Counted from the stretch's first letter, positions 8,354 to 17,738 are shown. The stretch: 46,037 bases of DNA from Brevibacterium aurantiacum (GCF_900169065.1 NZ_FXZB01000026.1:1-46037); one strand, 5' to 3'. Translations and numbers: made by a program. The notes: generated by a model not told the origin, from the sequence alone.

Positions 8354-10177
8354 TTAGCGACTGAACATCCGCCTGAGTCTTCGGGCTCGCCACTTCAGCC
8401 CGTGGGCCGTTTTTCCGATCAGAACTTTGGCTTCGGCGATCGCAGTGCGGTCGTTGACCGACCGGAGCTGTACGCTCGATTCCTCGAGCTTCCTCTGCAG
8501 ACGGATTGCTTCGTCCGCCTGACGATTCGTCTCCGTCGTCTGGGTGTCCAGGTCCATAGACTTCTGCTCGAGCCGTGTCGTCTTCTGTTTGAGCTCCGTG
8601 AGGAGATTCTCGCGTTCGTCGTCGAGCTGGCGTCGCAGAGACGCGGAGTTCTCGAGTTCTTGCCTGTGCTCGCGACGAACCTTCGAGAGTTCTCGCGTTT
8701 GGGCAGTGCTGAACCCTTCCGCTTCGGCCACGGCCGCGAGGTGGAATTCCTCGGTGTAGATGTCCGTTTCGGTGCGGAGGTGTCCGTCGGTGCGGCGAAC
8801 CGCGTCCGTTGCAGCACGAGGCGCATACGTCCGGAGGCTCCCCGCGCCCGACCCGGGGTGCAGCGCGTCATGGATTTCAAGGTGGTTTTCTCGAGTGATG
8901 TCCAGGAAGTTCTGCCGAATCGATGCAAGGTCGTCCTGCAAGTCGTTGCCCTGCGCATACGCCTGTTCGATCGTGTCGACAATTCGCTGAGCCAAAGCGC
9001 GCGCCCGTTGGTTCGCACTGTAGGTGTCATTGCCGTCGGTGTCATCGCCGGTGCTATCGCTGTAGCTGTCTACATCGTCTACTGTCATGCCCTCAGGTGC
9101 CACAGGCACGATAAACTCGGGATGTCCGATGTCGTGGGCGAAATAGCCCAGCTTCGCGTGCAGGTCCAGCGAGATCGGAATCGAGCCCACACCGAAGGGG
9201 ATCATCTGCGCATGACCGCGCCCGCCCAGCACATAGGGAATGGAGGAGAACAGCTCGAAGCCGGCGAAGAATCCGACACCTGGTCCGTAGAGCCTGACTT
9301 CCTCGACTTCCGGCACTTCTGCGACGAGCTGTCGAGACACCTCGGCGTCGTCGGGGTGAAAGGGTGTGCTCAGCACCCGCCACCCGCCGGCCACAAGCAT
9401 CCGGGCGGCATCAATAGTCGCCTGGTGGATGACCTCGGCGTCGAAGCCGGCAGCAATCTGGCGTGGGTGAACGAGCATCTGGATCGCCAGAACCTTCTGG
9501 CGAGGATCCGGGCGACGGCCGATCAATGGCTCATAAAGGAGACCCGCGATGGTCGTCGGGCACGGTTGGAACCGGATCGGGCCAGACTGCGAGAGCCTCC
9601 CCACCTGCGATCCCTCCGATTCCGATGTGTGCCCCGCAGTCTGGTCCACACCCAGGAACCGCGACATCGTCTCGATGCTGCCGGTGTTGCGCAGGCCGAA
9701 GAACACGGACTGGTCGAGGACCTGGCTCACATGTGTTCTCATCAGCTCGTCGAACTCGGGCTGGCCGGGGAACCGATTGTCGCCGAGCGCATAGACGATC
9801 AACGGCACCTTAATGGCGGCGAGCGCCTCGGCGGAGATCTTCCACTGCCAGCCCGAGGCCCGATTCGGGTTCGTGTCCTGCAGGAACAGCCCGCCCCCGC
9901 CGATGACGACAGCATCGGCCCGCGCGTTGATTCGCTCGATCAGGGCCGTGTCCACCTCGCGTCGCAGGGCCGCCGCCGAGGTGAAATCCACCTGATCGAC
10001 CGTCGAAGAGTCCGACGCCCGGCCCGGCGCTCGGCCCGATACAACATGGGTGCCGACCGCATCGTCACTGGCCCCCAGCACCCGGAACGCGTCCCTGACC
10101 ACGGGGAACAGTGCCTTGTCGCCGTAGTTTCCCCAGGTCGGGATGTCGAAGTGGAAGAGCTTCAGGTTCGGCATCAC
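8354..10177 (-). CDS. Polysaccharide pyruvyl transferase family protein with coiled-coil tail
   Basis: Predicted to transfer a pyruvyl (ketal) group from phosphoenolpyruvate to a sugar of a surface polymer (CsaB/WcaK family). It has 607 aa. The family N-terminus is clear (HFDIPTWGNYGDKALFP), followed by GGGGLFLQDTNPNR (about residues 94-107) and a second half with YVLGGRGHAQMIPFGVGSIP (about 319-338), the usual substrate-side motif. From about residue 470 a Glu/Arg/Gln-rich coiled coil (ELENSASLRRQLDDERENLL) runs to a very basic end (WRARRLRRMFSR), possibly a membrane or complex anchor. The tail is absent from typical family members of about 350-400 aa. ATG 10177 or 10174 could start it. It is divergent from the GT2 gene that opens the glycan operon. 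Confidence 0.88.
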   Translation of the reverse strand: MMPNLKLFHFDIPTWGNYGDKALFPVVRDAFRVLGASDDAVGTHVVSGRAPGRASDSSTVDQVDFTSAAALRREVDTALIERINARADAVVIGGGGLFLQDTNPNRASGWQWKISAEALAAIKVPLIVYALGDNRFPGQPEFDELMRTHVSQVLDQSVFFGLRNTGSIETMSRFLGVDQTAGHTSESEGSQVGRLSQSGPIRFQPCPTTIAGLLYEPLIGRRPDPRQKVLAIQMLVHPRQIAAGFDAEVIHQATIDAARMLVAGGWRVLSTPFHPDDAEVSRQLVAEVPEVEEVRLYGPGVGFFAGFELFSSIPYVLGGRGHAQMIPFGVGSIPISLDLHAKLGYFAHDIGHPEFIVPVAPEGMTVDDVDSYSDSTGDDTDGNDTYSANQRARALAQRIVDTIEQAYAQGNDLQDDLASIRQNFLDITRENHLEIHDALHPGSGAGSLRTYAPRAATDAVRRTDGHLRTETDIYTEEFHLAAVAEAEGFSTAQTRELSKVRREHRQELENSASLRRQLDDERENLLTELKQKTTRLEQKSMDLDTQTTETNRQADEAIRLQRKLEESSVQLRSVNDRTAIAEAKVLIGKTAHGLKWRARRLRRMFSR

Positions 10178-10400
10178 ATCAGGCTATGAGTGGTTGACGA
10201 CGTGACCGTGGGCGGCAAGCGAACACCGGGTGAATTCGCGCTGTCTGAACCGTCAACCTCGGCGCAACCCACCGTTCGCTTAGGAATTCTACGATCAATC
10301 GAATGCGAACCACACAGCCCGTCCGCCCAGGAGAACGCGTGCATGCACAAGCACACGCCTTGAGCTCCACGAGTCACGAGCACCACCGCGAAAGGACCCA
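10178..10400. promoter_or_regulatory. Divergent promoter region of the glycan locus
   Basis: A 223-bp spacer between the pyruvyl transferase and the glycosyltransferase operon. No perfect promoter is seen. A TACGAT hexamer at 10290-10295 in an AT-richer patch is the best -10 candidate for the plus-strand operon. A GAAAGGA ribosome site precedes ATG 10401. Confidence 0.35.
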
Positions 10401-11372
10401 ATGACAGCGCCAGTCGTCAGTGTCATCATCGCCGCGAAGAACGCCGAGGAAACGATCGGCGGGAGCCTGAAGAGCCTGGTCAACCAGCGCTTTACCCGTG
10501 ACGAGCTGGAAGTCATCGTCGTCAACGACGGATCCACCGATGACACTGCGGGCGTGATCGACGAATTCGCCGAGCAGCTCAATCTCGTCACCATCCACAA
10601 TGCAGACTCACTCGGCGTCTCCACCGCACGCAACACCGCCTTGGAGGCCGCCACGGGTTCGACGATCACCTACCTCGACGGTGACGACTGGTACGCGCCG
10701 GGCCATCTGCGCTCCCTGACCGATGCGATCACCGGGTTGGGCGTCGACTTCGTCAAGACCAACTACCTCATCGTCAACGGGTTCAACCGCAAACTGCGCA
10801 ACGCCCCCTGTTTCACCCACAACACAGCGCTCAGCCCGAGGAACTACATCCTCCCCCACGACGCCTCGACGATGGTCGACTTCCCCGAGTGTTGGACGGG
10901 CATCTACTCCCGCTCCATGGCGCGGCGCGGGCTGCTCGAGTTCAACCCGGACCTGCGTACCTGCGAGGACCGCCCCTGGACGTGGCGCCACCACCTCGAG
11001 GCCGACAGCTTCGCCGTCGTCGACACCGCGGGCCTGTGCTATCGCAAGGGCAGCGCCACCTCGTTGACGGCGATCTTCGACGAGCGTCAGCTCGACTTCA
11101 TTCCCGCGTTCCGGTCCGTGTTCGCGATGCTCGAGGAGAAGCCGGAGTTCCACCGCTTTGAGCGCAAGGCGGTCCGCAACTTCCTCTCCATCCTCTACTT
11201 CCAGATCCACAATCGCGGCTCCTCGATGAACCACGAGGTCAGGTCGAAGCTCAACCTGGGCGCGGTGAATACGCTCAACGGCGTCGACACCGATGTCATC
11301 GACCAGGCTCTGCGCAACTTCGGGGAGCACCGACTGCCCGTGATCGATTCGATCGTCAGGAGGGCCCGCTGA
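10401..11372 (+). CDS. Glycosyltransferase family 2 protein
   Basis: Cytoplasmic GT-A glycosyltransferase, 323 aa. The start of the fold is textbook (VSVIIAAKNAEETIGGSLKS), the nucleotide-binding DGSTDDT is at 43-49 (VVNDGSTDDT) and the metal-binding DXD is in YLDGDDWY (residues 91-98). A catalytic-region ED pair appears in TCEDRPWTWRHHL. It is likely to add a nucleotide-sugar-derived residue to the surface glycan. The stop overlaps the next gene by one base (TGATG), so it is the first gene of a four-gene operon. Donor and acceptor are unknown. Confidence 0.92.
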   Translation: MTAPVVSVIIAAKNAEETIGGSLKSLVNQRFTRDELEVIVVNDGSTDDTAGVIDEFAEQLNLVTIHNADSLGVSTARNTALEAATGSTITYLDGDDWYAPGHLRSLTDAITGLGVDFVKTNYLIVNGFNRKLRNAPCFTHNTALSPRNYILPHDASTMVDFPECWTGIYSRSMARRGLLEFNPDLRTCEDRPWTWRHHLEADSFAVVDTAGLCYRKGSATSLTAIFDERQLDFIPAFRSVFAMLEEKPEFHRFERKAVRNFLSILYFQIHNRGSSMNHEVRSKLNLGAVNTLNGVDTDVIDQALRNFGEHRLPVIDSIVRRAR

Positions 11373-12907
11373 TGACCCAGATCATCCAGATCTCCACCCA
11401 GTACCAGCTCGCGAACATCGTCGCCCTGATCCGGGCCGGGCGCCTCGGCGAGGCAGGCCGTCGACGGATCCTCGTCATCGCCAACAACTCCTTCGCCCCC
11501 GAGCTCACACCCGCAGCGGATTCCATGCCCGGCTCGGCAGGCCTGCTGACCAGCTTCGATCTCGTCGTGGACTGGAACGCCACCATCTGGCCCAACCATC
11601 CGAAGACCTTCGGCATCTCCGGCGAACGCGCCCCGCTCATGGCGAGGTCGCTGCGCACCGAATGGGCGATCGACGACGAACCGCTCGACCTCATCGTCGA
11701 ATCCCTCCCCGGCCATCCCGCCGGCGTGCTCACACAGATCTTCACGACAGCCACGATCTCGGTGCACTCCGACGGGCTGATGAGCTACGGCCCGATCCGC
11801 AATCCGCTCTCCCTGCCGCAGTACCAGCGCCTGACCACGATCTACTACACGGACCTCCTGCCGGGCATCACACCACGTCAGCTCGCCGAGCACTCCCCCG
11901 ATCGTGTGGCTCTGCCGCCTACGGACCTGACATCAGTCATCGAGGACATGGCCGCCGAGGTGGCCCCCGAGTTGGCGGCGGCGAAACTCGGTGATCCGAT
12001 CCCCGAGGCTGCGATCGTCCTCGGTCAGTACTTGGCCCAGATCGACCTCATCACCGCCGAGGAGGAGCTGGAACTGCACCTGCAGATGATCGATGAGGTC
12101 AAAGCGCAGGGACTGTCCACGGTCATCTTCAAACCGCACCCCACCTCGGCGAGGACGACGACCGAACCGCTGCGAACGCGCAGTCACGAACTGGGACTGG
12201 AGTTCGTGCTCGCCGACGTGCCACTGTTGGCCGAGATCGTCATCGCCACCACTCGGCCACAGCTGGTCGTGTCCTGCTACTCGACCGGGCTGGCGACTGC
12301 TCGGGCTCTGTTCGGCACCGCCACTGCCGCCATCGGAACCTCGATGATGCTCCACGCCCTGGCGCCGTACCAGAACAGCAACCGGATCCCGCTGACCATC
12401 GTCGATGCCCTCCACACAGGCGGCTACGTCCTGCCGGGTGACCTCGCCGAGGTGGGTCCCGGATCGGCGAACGCGGAGTCCGGTGCCGGTGGGGCCTCAA
12501 CCGGCACGAAAGACCTGAGGCCGCTCATCGATGCGGTCACCTACTGCATGCAGTCCGAAACGGCCTCGTATCTGCGAGACAGCGCAATCGACTTCCTCGA
12601 ATCTGCCGTCGGCGGGGAGGACATGAAGTACTTCAAGCGCAAGCGCCTGACGAAGCTGGACCTGCCCGGACAGTTGGAGATTCCACCGCACCGCAGGGGG
12701 TTGAGCTCGGCGAAACGACGCCTGCGCACGCAGGCCAGGCGGACTCAGCGGACACTGAGGACCTACGGGATCTCCATCGACGGCGCGAAGCTCGTCCCGC
12801 AGGTGAATTCGAGGCTGAGCTCGCGACTGAACTCGGCCGTGAACTCAGGAGTGGGGTCGAGGCTGAGGTCGAAGTTGGGGCCGACACGCAGATCGGAGCC
12901 GGAGTGA
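11372..12907 (+). CDS. Alpha-2,8-polysialyltransferase-family glycosyltransferase
   Basis: A 511-aa GT-B-like enzyme of the family annotated as alpha-2,8-polysialyltransferase. The three signature motifs of bacterial sialyl/polysialyltransferases are visible: the D/E-D/E-G type acid motif as HSDG (132-135), the HP motif as FKPHPTS (253-259), and the Ser/Thr-rich phosphate-binding motif as SCYSTGL (301-307). The C-terminus (from about 450) is basic and repetitive (VNSRLSSRLNSAVNSG). There are no sialic-acid synthesis genes (neuA/B/C) in the window, so the sugar transferred may be another. It is coupled to both neighbours. Confidence 0.78.
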   Translation: MTQIIQISTQYQLANIVALIRAGRLGEAGRRRILVIANNSFAPELTPAADSMPGSAGLLTSFDLVVDWNATIWPNHPKTFGISGERAPLMARSLRTEWAIDDEPLDLIVESLPGHPAGVLTQIFTTATISVHSDGLMSYGPIRNPLSLPQYQRLTTIYYTDLLPGITPRQLAEHSPDRVALPPTDLTSVIEDMAAEVAPELAAAKLGDPIPEAAIVLGQYLAQIDLITAEEELELHLQMIDEVKAQGLSTVIFKPHPTSARTTTEPLRTRSHELGLEFVLADVPLLAEIVIATTRPQLVVSCYSTGLATARALFGTATAAIGTSMMLHALAPYQNSNRIPLTIVDALHTGGYVLPGDLAEVGPGSANAESGAGGASTGTKDLRPLIDAVTYCMQSETASYLRDSAIDFLESAVGGEDMKYFKRKRLTKLDLPGQLEIPPHRRGLSSAKRRLRTQARRTQRTLRTYGISIDGAKLVPQVNSRLSSRLNSAVNSGVGSRLRSKLGPTRRSEPE

Positions 12908-14079
12908 TGATGGCCAAACAGGGCGCTTCCAAGAAGAGCTCCGCCAAGAAGGACTCGACGAAGAAAGACGAGGTCACAATGACTGTCACGAAGGATGCAG
13001 AAGCCCCCGCACAGGCAGCGGACCCAGCGGCCGCACAGCAGGCCCCAGGCCAGGCAGCCGAGAAATCAGCACTGAAAACGAAGCAGTCGAAGAAGATTCG
13101 GCTGACCTCGATCGCCTTCGTCGAGTCCCCCCTCCAGTTCCTCTCCGCGCTCGAGACACACGAATCCGATGAGGACCTGCTGATTCGGGCGCGGGCAAAT
13201 GCGAAGGGCATGACCTCATTCCTCGACGCCTTCGACCTCGCCTGGCTGCCGAAGCACGTCTCCCTCGAACGCGTCGGAGCCAAGCCCGGGATCCTGCGCA
13301 AACGCAACTTCGATCGCATCTACATCGGCGATGCCTGCTCCGGACAGGTCCACAAGGCGCTCGCGCTGGCCTACCTGGAGCGGCGCATGCCCGAGGTCGT
13401 CATCCTCGACGACGGTCTGGCCACCTACTCGACCATCGAGATCCTCACGGCTGCACGTGGACCTCTGGTACGGCCGCGGCAGAAGCTCAAGGCCTCACGT
13501 GCGGTCATGGCCGCACACGTCGCGGACCGTCTGCGCGGACTGGCACCGGCGGGAAAGCTGCGCTGGCACACCGCTCTGCCGGTGTCGAAGGCCATGCGCA
13601 AAGCCTTCTTGAAAACCGGTGCGGAGATCACCCGCCACAAGTTCGAGCACCTGCAGACCCTGCCCACCGGCGGCAGCCACCCCAGGGACAACCCGGTCAT
13701 CGGCTCGGCCCTGGTCGCCGACGGGCTCATCCACGAAGACTCCTACCGCGCCTGGCTCGAAGAGCTCATGGCCCACGGTCCCATCACCTATTACCCGCAC
13801 CGCCGTGAGACCGACGAATTCCTCGCCGAGCTCGACCGCGACGAGCGCGTGCGCATCAAACACGTCGGTCTCCCGATCGAGCTGCGCCTGGTGAACCTGC
13901 CGCCGAACTCCACCATCCGCAGTCTGCCCAGCACCGCAGCGATCTCCCTGGCCACACTCAACCCCGACGTGACGATCGCCGTGACCGAGATTCCGCCGGA
14001 ATGGTGGACCGGTGCCTCAGCCGATAGTCTGCGTAAGTCCCTCAACGCCCAATCGGTCAAGGCAGATGTCGATACCTGA
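12907..14079 (+). CDS. Sialyltransferase-like GT-B glycosyltransferase
   Basis: A second, diverged member of the sialyltransferase-like fold, about 390 aa. Motifs in order from this start: FVESPLQFLSA (about 71-81; an SPLQ-type N-terminus is typical of GT52-like enzymes), ILDDG (166-170, acid motif), YYPHR (295-299, HP motif) and SLPSTAA (339-345). The first 60 residues are low-complexity, Lys/Ser- then Ala-rich, so translation could instead begin at ATG 12979; GTG 12904 and ATG 12910 are further options. It overlaps the preceding stop. Same operon, probably acting on the same glycan. Confidence 0.68.
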   Translation: MMAKQGASKKSSAKKDSTKKDEVTMTVTKDAEAPAQAADPAAAQQAPGQAAEKSALKTKQSKKIRLTSIAFVESPLQFLSALETHESDEDLLIRARANAKGMTSFLDAFDLAWLPKHVSLERVGAKPGILRKRNFDRIYIGDACSGQVHKALALAYLERRMPEVVILDDGLATYSTIEILTAARGPLVRPRQKLKASRAVMAAHVADRLRGLAPAGKLRWHTALPVSKAMRKAFLKTGAEITRHKFEHLQTLPTGGSHPRDNPVIGSALVADGLIHEDSYRAWLEELMAHGPITYYPHRRETDEFLAELDRDERVRIKHVGLPIELRLVNLPPNSTIRSLPSTAAISLATLNPDVTIAVTEIPPEWWTGASADSLRKSLNAQSVKADVDT

Positions 14080-15328
14080 TCCACCAGCCTCACGCGCGAA
14101 AGACACATTCTCGCGCACGGATCCAGCGAGCACCGACGAGCCGATCCGCATCGTCTCCGTCTCCGACAGCGAGTCCTACCTCAAGTGGGCAACACAGCTG
14201 CTGAGCTCCCTGCCCGATGTCGAGGCCCACGTCTACCTCATCGACAGCCCGATCCTGCCCACCGACGAGCAGATCACCCACGCCATCGCCGGCACCGCCT
14301 GGGCCGGCTGCAGCATCCGCGTCGTGACCCGCACCGTTCTGGCTCAGATCATCACCGACCATCACGCCGACATCGTCCTCGGTGCCGCCACCGGCCCGAT
14401 CGTCGCCCAGCTCTTCCTCACCGCGCACCTGCTCGAGCACCGACCGGCTCTCATCTCGGGGCTGCCCGGCATGGGCCTGCCCGCCAGCGGCAAGGGAATG
14501 AACTACCGCCGGCTCATGGACGCATTCATCGCCCATTCCTTCACCGAGGTGGCCCAGTACACCGAGGTCAGCGCGCGCAAGCAGGTGCCCTGTGAGATCT
14601 ACCTGGCCCGCCTGCCGATGCTGCGCTCACACGGGGTTCCGCAGCTCGCCGCCTCCGACGACGACGTTTCCCAGACTCTCGTCTTCGCTCCGCAGGCCAA
14701 GGTGCCCGAATCTCGGGAGGATCGCGAATCGATCGTGCGTGCTCTCGCCGGCTTCGCCTCGCATCACCAAAGCTCGAGCGTGGTCATCAAAATGCGTTCC
14801 AGGCCCGGGGAGCACGAAACGCACCATGAACAGCACTCGTACTTCGACATCCTCGACTCTCTGCGTCAGCAGGGCGTTGATGGCGCCGACCTCATCGGCC
14901 TCGGCTATGGTCCTCTCGACGAGTTCCTCGTGCCCGGATCCGCGTTGGTGACGGTGTCATCGACGGCTGCCCTGGAGTCCTTCGACCGTGGCATTCCCAC
15001 CCTGCTGTTCTCGGACTTCGGCTTCGACAGGGCCCTACTCAACGAGGTCTTCGCCGATTCCGGCGCCACCGGCACCCTCGCCGAGGTGGAGGCTGGGGAC
15101 ATCGGCTTCCCCACCTCGGCGTGGTTGGCCGAGAATTATTTCCATGCCGACGAAGGCAGATTGCGTCGTCATCTGAGCCTGCTGGCCACACGAGCCAGGG
15201 AAGGTCAGCTGCCGAACCGGCGCAGTGCTGTGTGGAAGCAGAAACGTCTGCTCATCCGCGCCGAGCTGCGAACCATGGCCCCTACCCCGGTCGTCCGCGC
15301 CTACCGAAAGCTGCGGGCCGGGATCTGA
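14066..15328 (+). CDS. Putative glycosyltransferase (DUF6716-like)
   Basis: The last gene of the operon, 420 aa. I use ATG 14066, giving a 14-nt overlap with the preceding gene; a start at 14012 would add 18 unlikely residues. Features: RIVSVSDSESYLKWA near the N-terminus, GLPGMGLPASGKGMNYRR (middle), VVIKMRSRPGE (a degenerate version of the K-x-HP strand), and VTVSSTAALESFDRGIPTL (a donor-phosphate-type Ser/Thr motif). These suggest a GT-B fold; the DUF6716 assignment is from memory and moderate. A basic C-terminus (KLRAGI) ends it. Confidence 0.62.
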   Translation: MSIPDPPASRAKDTFSRTDPASTDEPIRIVSVSDSESYLKWATQLLSSLPDVEAHVYLIDSPILPTDEQITHAIAGTAWAGCSIRVVTRTVLAQIITDHHADIVLGAATGPIVAQLFLTAHLLEHRPALISGLPGMGLPASGKGMNYRRLMDAFIAHSFTEVAQYTEVSARKQVPCEIYLARLPMLRSHGVPQLAASDDDVSQTLVFAPQAKVPESREDRESIVRALAGFASHHQSSSVVIKMRSRPGEHETHHEQHSYFDILDSLRQQGVDGADLIGLGYGPLDEFLVPGSALVTVSSTAALESFDRGIPTLLFSDFGFDRALLNEVFADSGATGTLAEVEAGDIGFPTSAWLAENYFHADEGRLRRHLSLLATRAREGQLPNRRSAVWKQKRLLIRAELRTMAPTPVVRAYRKLRAGI

Positions 15329-15354
15329 ACAAGACCCTCAGCTCGAGGGGCCGC

Positions 15355-15455
15355 GCCGAGAAGCCGCTTGAGGGCCACGACGCGCCGAGAAACTGGTTGA
15401 GTGCCGAGACCCTTGCGCGTGCACCCGTGCCCCGTAACTCAAGCAGTTTCTCGGC
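15355..15455. repeat. Direct and inverted intergenic repeats, possible bidirectional terminator
   Basis: Between two convergent genes the motif gccgagaaactgcttgag occurs three times: 15355-15372 (two differences), 15384-15401 (one difference) and inverted at 15438-15455. The second and third copies can fold into an 18-bp stem with one mismatch and a 36-nt loop. It could terminate both genes; its repeated nature hints at a dispersed family. Confidence 0.6.
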
Positions 15456-15466
15456 GGGGTCCGAGC

Positions 15467-15979
15467 TCAGTCCCGATCCTCGGGGACGGTGTGGTGCTCG
15501 TCCATCTCGACAACCACCTCGGCGTCGGGAGATGCCTCTTTGAACACCCACGTGCGGTAGGCGTAGAAGCGGAAGATCATGGCCAGACCGACGCCGATGA
15601 TGTTCGTCGAAATGTTGTAGGTCAGCTGGTCACGCATGTCGAGCAGGTACCAGGTCACACCCAGCGGGATGACGGTGATGATCATTCCGGCCATGTTGAC
15701 GGCGATGAAGAGCGAGATGCCGCGCAGATTCGAGCCGGTGGTCCGGTCTCCGTAGGTCCAGAGCCTGTTGCCGATCCACACGACAACCATCGAGATGATG
15801 GTGGAGACGATCTTCGACTTGATCGGGCTGCCATCGAGCAGCGCGGGAATCGATCCCACGCCGTATGCGAGGACATTGGAGAGTCCCACGTCGACGATGT
15901 ATCCCAGACCACCGACAGTGAGAAACTTGAACGCTTCCGCCGCAAGGCGCCGCATACGGGCCGACAATGACTCTTTCAT
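15467..15979 (-). CDS. GtrA family membrane protein
   Basis: A small polytopic protein of 170 aa. After a basic start (MKESLSARMRRLAAEAFKFL) four hydrophobic segments follow, with the family's FLTVGGLGYIVDVGLSNVL and later FRFYAYRTWVF near the end, then an acidic tail. GtrA proteins are thought to flip polyprenyl-phosphate-linked sugars across the membrane. I chose ATG 15979, because the open frame further upstream lacks membrane-protein character. It is third in a module with a GtrB-like GT2 and a GT-C-like membrane protein, 71 bp after the latter. Confidence 0.85.
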   Translation of the reverse strand: MKESLSARMRRLAAEAFKFLTVGGLGYIVDVGLSNVLAYGVGSIPALLDGSPIKSKIVSTIISMVVVWIGNRLWTYGDRTTGSNLRGISLFIAVNMAGMIITVIPLGVTWYLLDMRDQLTYNISTNIIGVGLAMIFRFYAYRTWVFKEASPDAEVVVEMDEHHTVPEDRD

Positions 15980-16049
15980 TACAGTCACCGAGTCTAATCG
16001 GCCAGGTTTCGGACTCGCTGAATGCCCCCGATCGCGGCGTGCCCGGTGA

Positions 16050-17738
16050 TCATGGGGTGTCCTCCGGGTCCCGGGTGTCCCCGCTGTCCATTGCCTCCGC
16101 ACCGGCCGAGTCGGCCTCTTCACGCGTGGTCCGCCACGTCTCGCGCGTGGTCCGCGAAGTCCCGCGCTTGGTCCGCCACATCGCCAGGACGAACAGCAGC
16201 GCGGTGGTGACGGCCAGCGCCGGCCAGAACGTGTACCGGAAATGGTTCGACGGCACGATGGGTAAATACCCGAACACATAGAACAGCGCCGAGGTGGCCA
16301 ACATCGTGATCTCGGGCCAGAAGGTTCGGGCGTCGGCGGTCTTCGAGATCACCTTCTCGACGGGCATCGAAGTCGTTCCAGCGGATGCTCTCACCGCCGT
16401 GTTGACGCTCGTCGAGCTCCGCCGCCGGGCACGGTACCCGAAGACGAGCAGGGCGCCGGCGAGGAGGGTCCAGAACCAGGGCTTGAACAGCATCGGGAAT
16501 GTGTCGAGCGCGAAGTCTTCGACATAAGGCTTGACGATGTAGTCGGCCTTGTCGTTGCCCTGCTCGAGGCCGACCTTCGCTGCGTCGTAGTGCCAATCGG
16601 CCGGCCAGTATTCCAGAGCCGAGGAGAAGAAGTAGAAGGAGAACACCGCGGCTCGGTACTCCGCATAGCGCAGGGGGTGGGTGATGACCTCGGACAGCCA
16701 GAGATCCCTGAGTTCGTCCTGGTGGGCGATCGGCGAGAACGGCTCTCCGCTCGCCCCCATGTCGTAGCAGTTCCAGTAGGCGTCCCAGATCTCGCCCTTC
16801 TCCAGGCATTTGTCCCGAGCGGTGCTGATCTTGTCCTTGAGCTCGGCGGGAGCATCTGAAGCTTGGAGCTCGTCATCGGGCACGGAGAACATGACATCGT
16901 CGAGGAAGATCTGGGAGATCTGACCGGTGGCCGCCACGTTTTCCTGAGACTCGATGGCCAGGTCCGTGGCCTTGACTCCAGCGCCCAGGACGATAAGGAC
17001 GAGCAGGGAAGCGACGGTCGTGGCCAGCCCTCGCTTGGCGGCGAATCGCGACAGCACCCGACTGCCGCGCTGCCGACTGTCACGCAGCCGCTTCACCAGC
17101 AGCCAGGCGACATAGACCGCGATCGGGAGGATGGCGAAGATGGCGTTCTTCCGCAGACCGAACGCGTAGACGAGCAGCAGGAGTGCCGGAATCCAGAGCA
17201 ACCACGTCTTCGGGACGAAGCGAGTGATGACGAGCAGGACCACGGCCAGCAGAATGGCCACGGCCATCTGCGTGTCCTTCCACATCGTCGTCATCTGCGA
17301 CACGACCCAAGGGGTCGCCATGATCGCGGGCCCGACCAGCGACACCCACCGAGGTGCTCCCCACCGGTGCACGAGCACGCCGAGCAGCCAACAGGCGAGC
17401 GCGAGGATGCCCACTTGGAGGACGAACAGGCTGCCGGCCTCACCGGTGAGGCCGATGAGGACTCGCCACACGGCGCTCATCACCGGAGGGTGCCAATCGG
17501 AGAACGGGATGTCACCGGTGGCCTGCGCGTACTGGTTGGCGATGTCGACATTGGCTCGGCCCGGGAAGAACAGCGCTGTGAAGGCCAGAGCGGGCACAAT
17601 CGTCACCAGAGCGAGGAAGGCATCCCAGAAAGCGGCCGAGGCGAAGAGGCCTCGACGCTGGGAACCGTTCATCGTTCGACTCGTTGAACCGTGCGTCGCT
17701 CGATCCCTCGCTCGATCCGTCGGTGAAGGTTCCGTCAT
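16050..17738 (-). CDS. Polytopic membrane protein, probable GT-C glycosyltransferase
   Basis: A 562-aa integral membrane protein with about ten hydrophobic segments and one long extracytoplasmic stretch (about residues 270-395). The first external loop carries FPGRANVDIANQYAQATGDI and SDWHPPVMSAVW (about residues 55-90), with an Asp and WHP typical of lipid-phosphate-sugar-dependent GT-C enzymes. I would place it near the DUF6020-type family. The start overlaps the GtrB-like stop (ATGA). Between GtrB and GtrA it fits the acceptor-specific transferase that uses the flipped lipid-linked sugar. The acceptor is unknown. Confidence 0.7.
   Translation of the reverse strand: MTEPSPTDRARDRATHGSTSRTMNGSQRRGLFASAAFWDAFLALVTIVPALAFTALFFPGRANVDIANQYAQATGDIPFSDWHPPVMSAVWRVLIGLTGEAGSLFVLQVGILALACWLLGVLVHRWGAPRWVSLVGPAIMATPWVVSQMTTMWKDTQMAVAILLAVVLLVITRFVPKTWLLWIPALLLLVYAFGLRKNAIFAILPIAVYVAWLLVKRLRDSRQRGSRVLSRFAAKRGLATTVASLLVLIVLGAGVKATDLAIESQENVAATGQISQIFLDDVMFSVPDDELQASDAPAELKDKISTARDKCLEKGEIWDAYWNCYDMGASGEPFSPIAHQDELRDLWLSEVITHPLRYAEYRAAVFSFYFFSSALEYWPADWHYDAAKVGLEQGNDKADYIVKPYVEDFALDTFPMLFKPWFWTLLAGALLVFGYRARRRSSTSVNTAVRASAGTTSMPVEKVISKTADARTFWPEITMLATSALFYVFGYLPIVPSNHFRYTFWPALAVTTALLFVLAMWRTKRGTSRTTRETWRTTREEADSAGAEAMDSGDTRDPEDTP

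Noticed and set aside
8402..10189. Long plus-strand reading frame of about 595 codons opposite the pyruvyl transferase gene
   Set aside because: It mirrors the real gene in an antisense frame, as is common in high-GC DNA; its translation is rich in Arg/Val/His without any domain.
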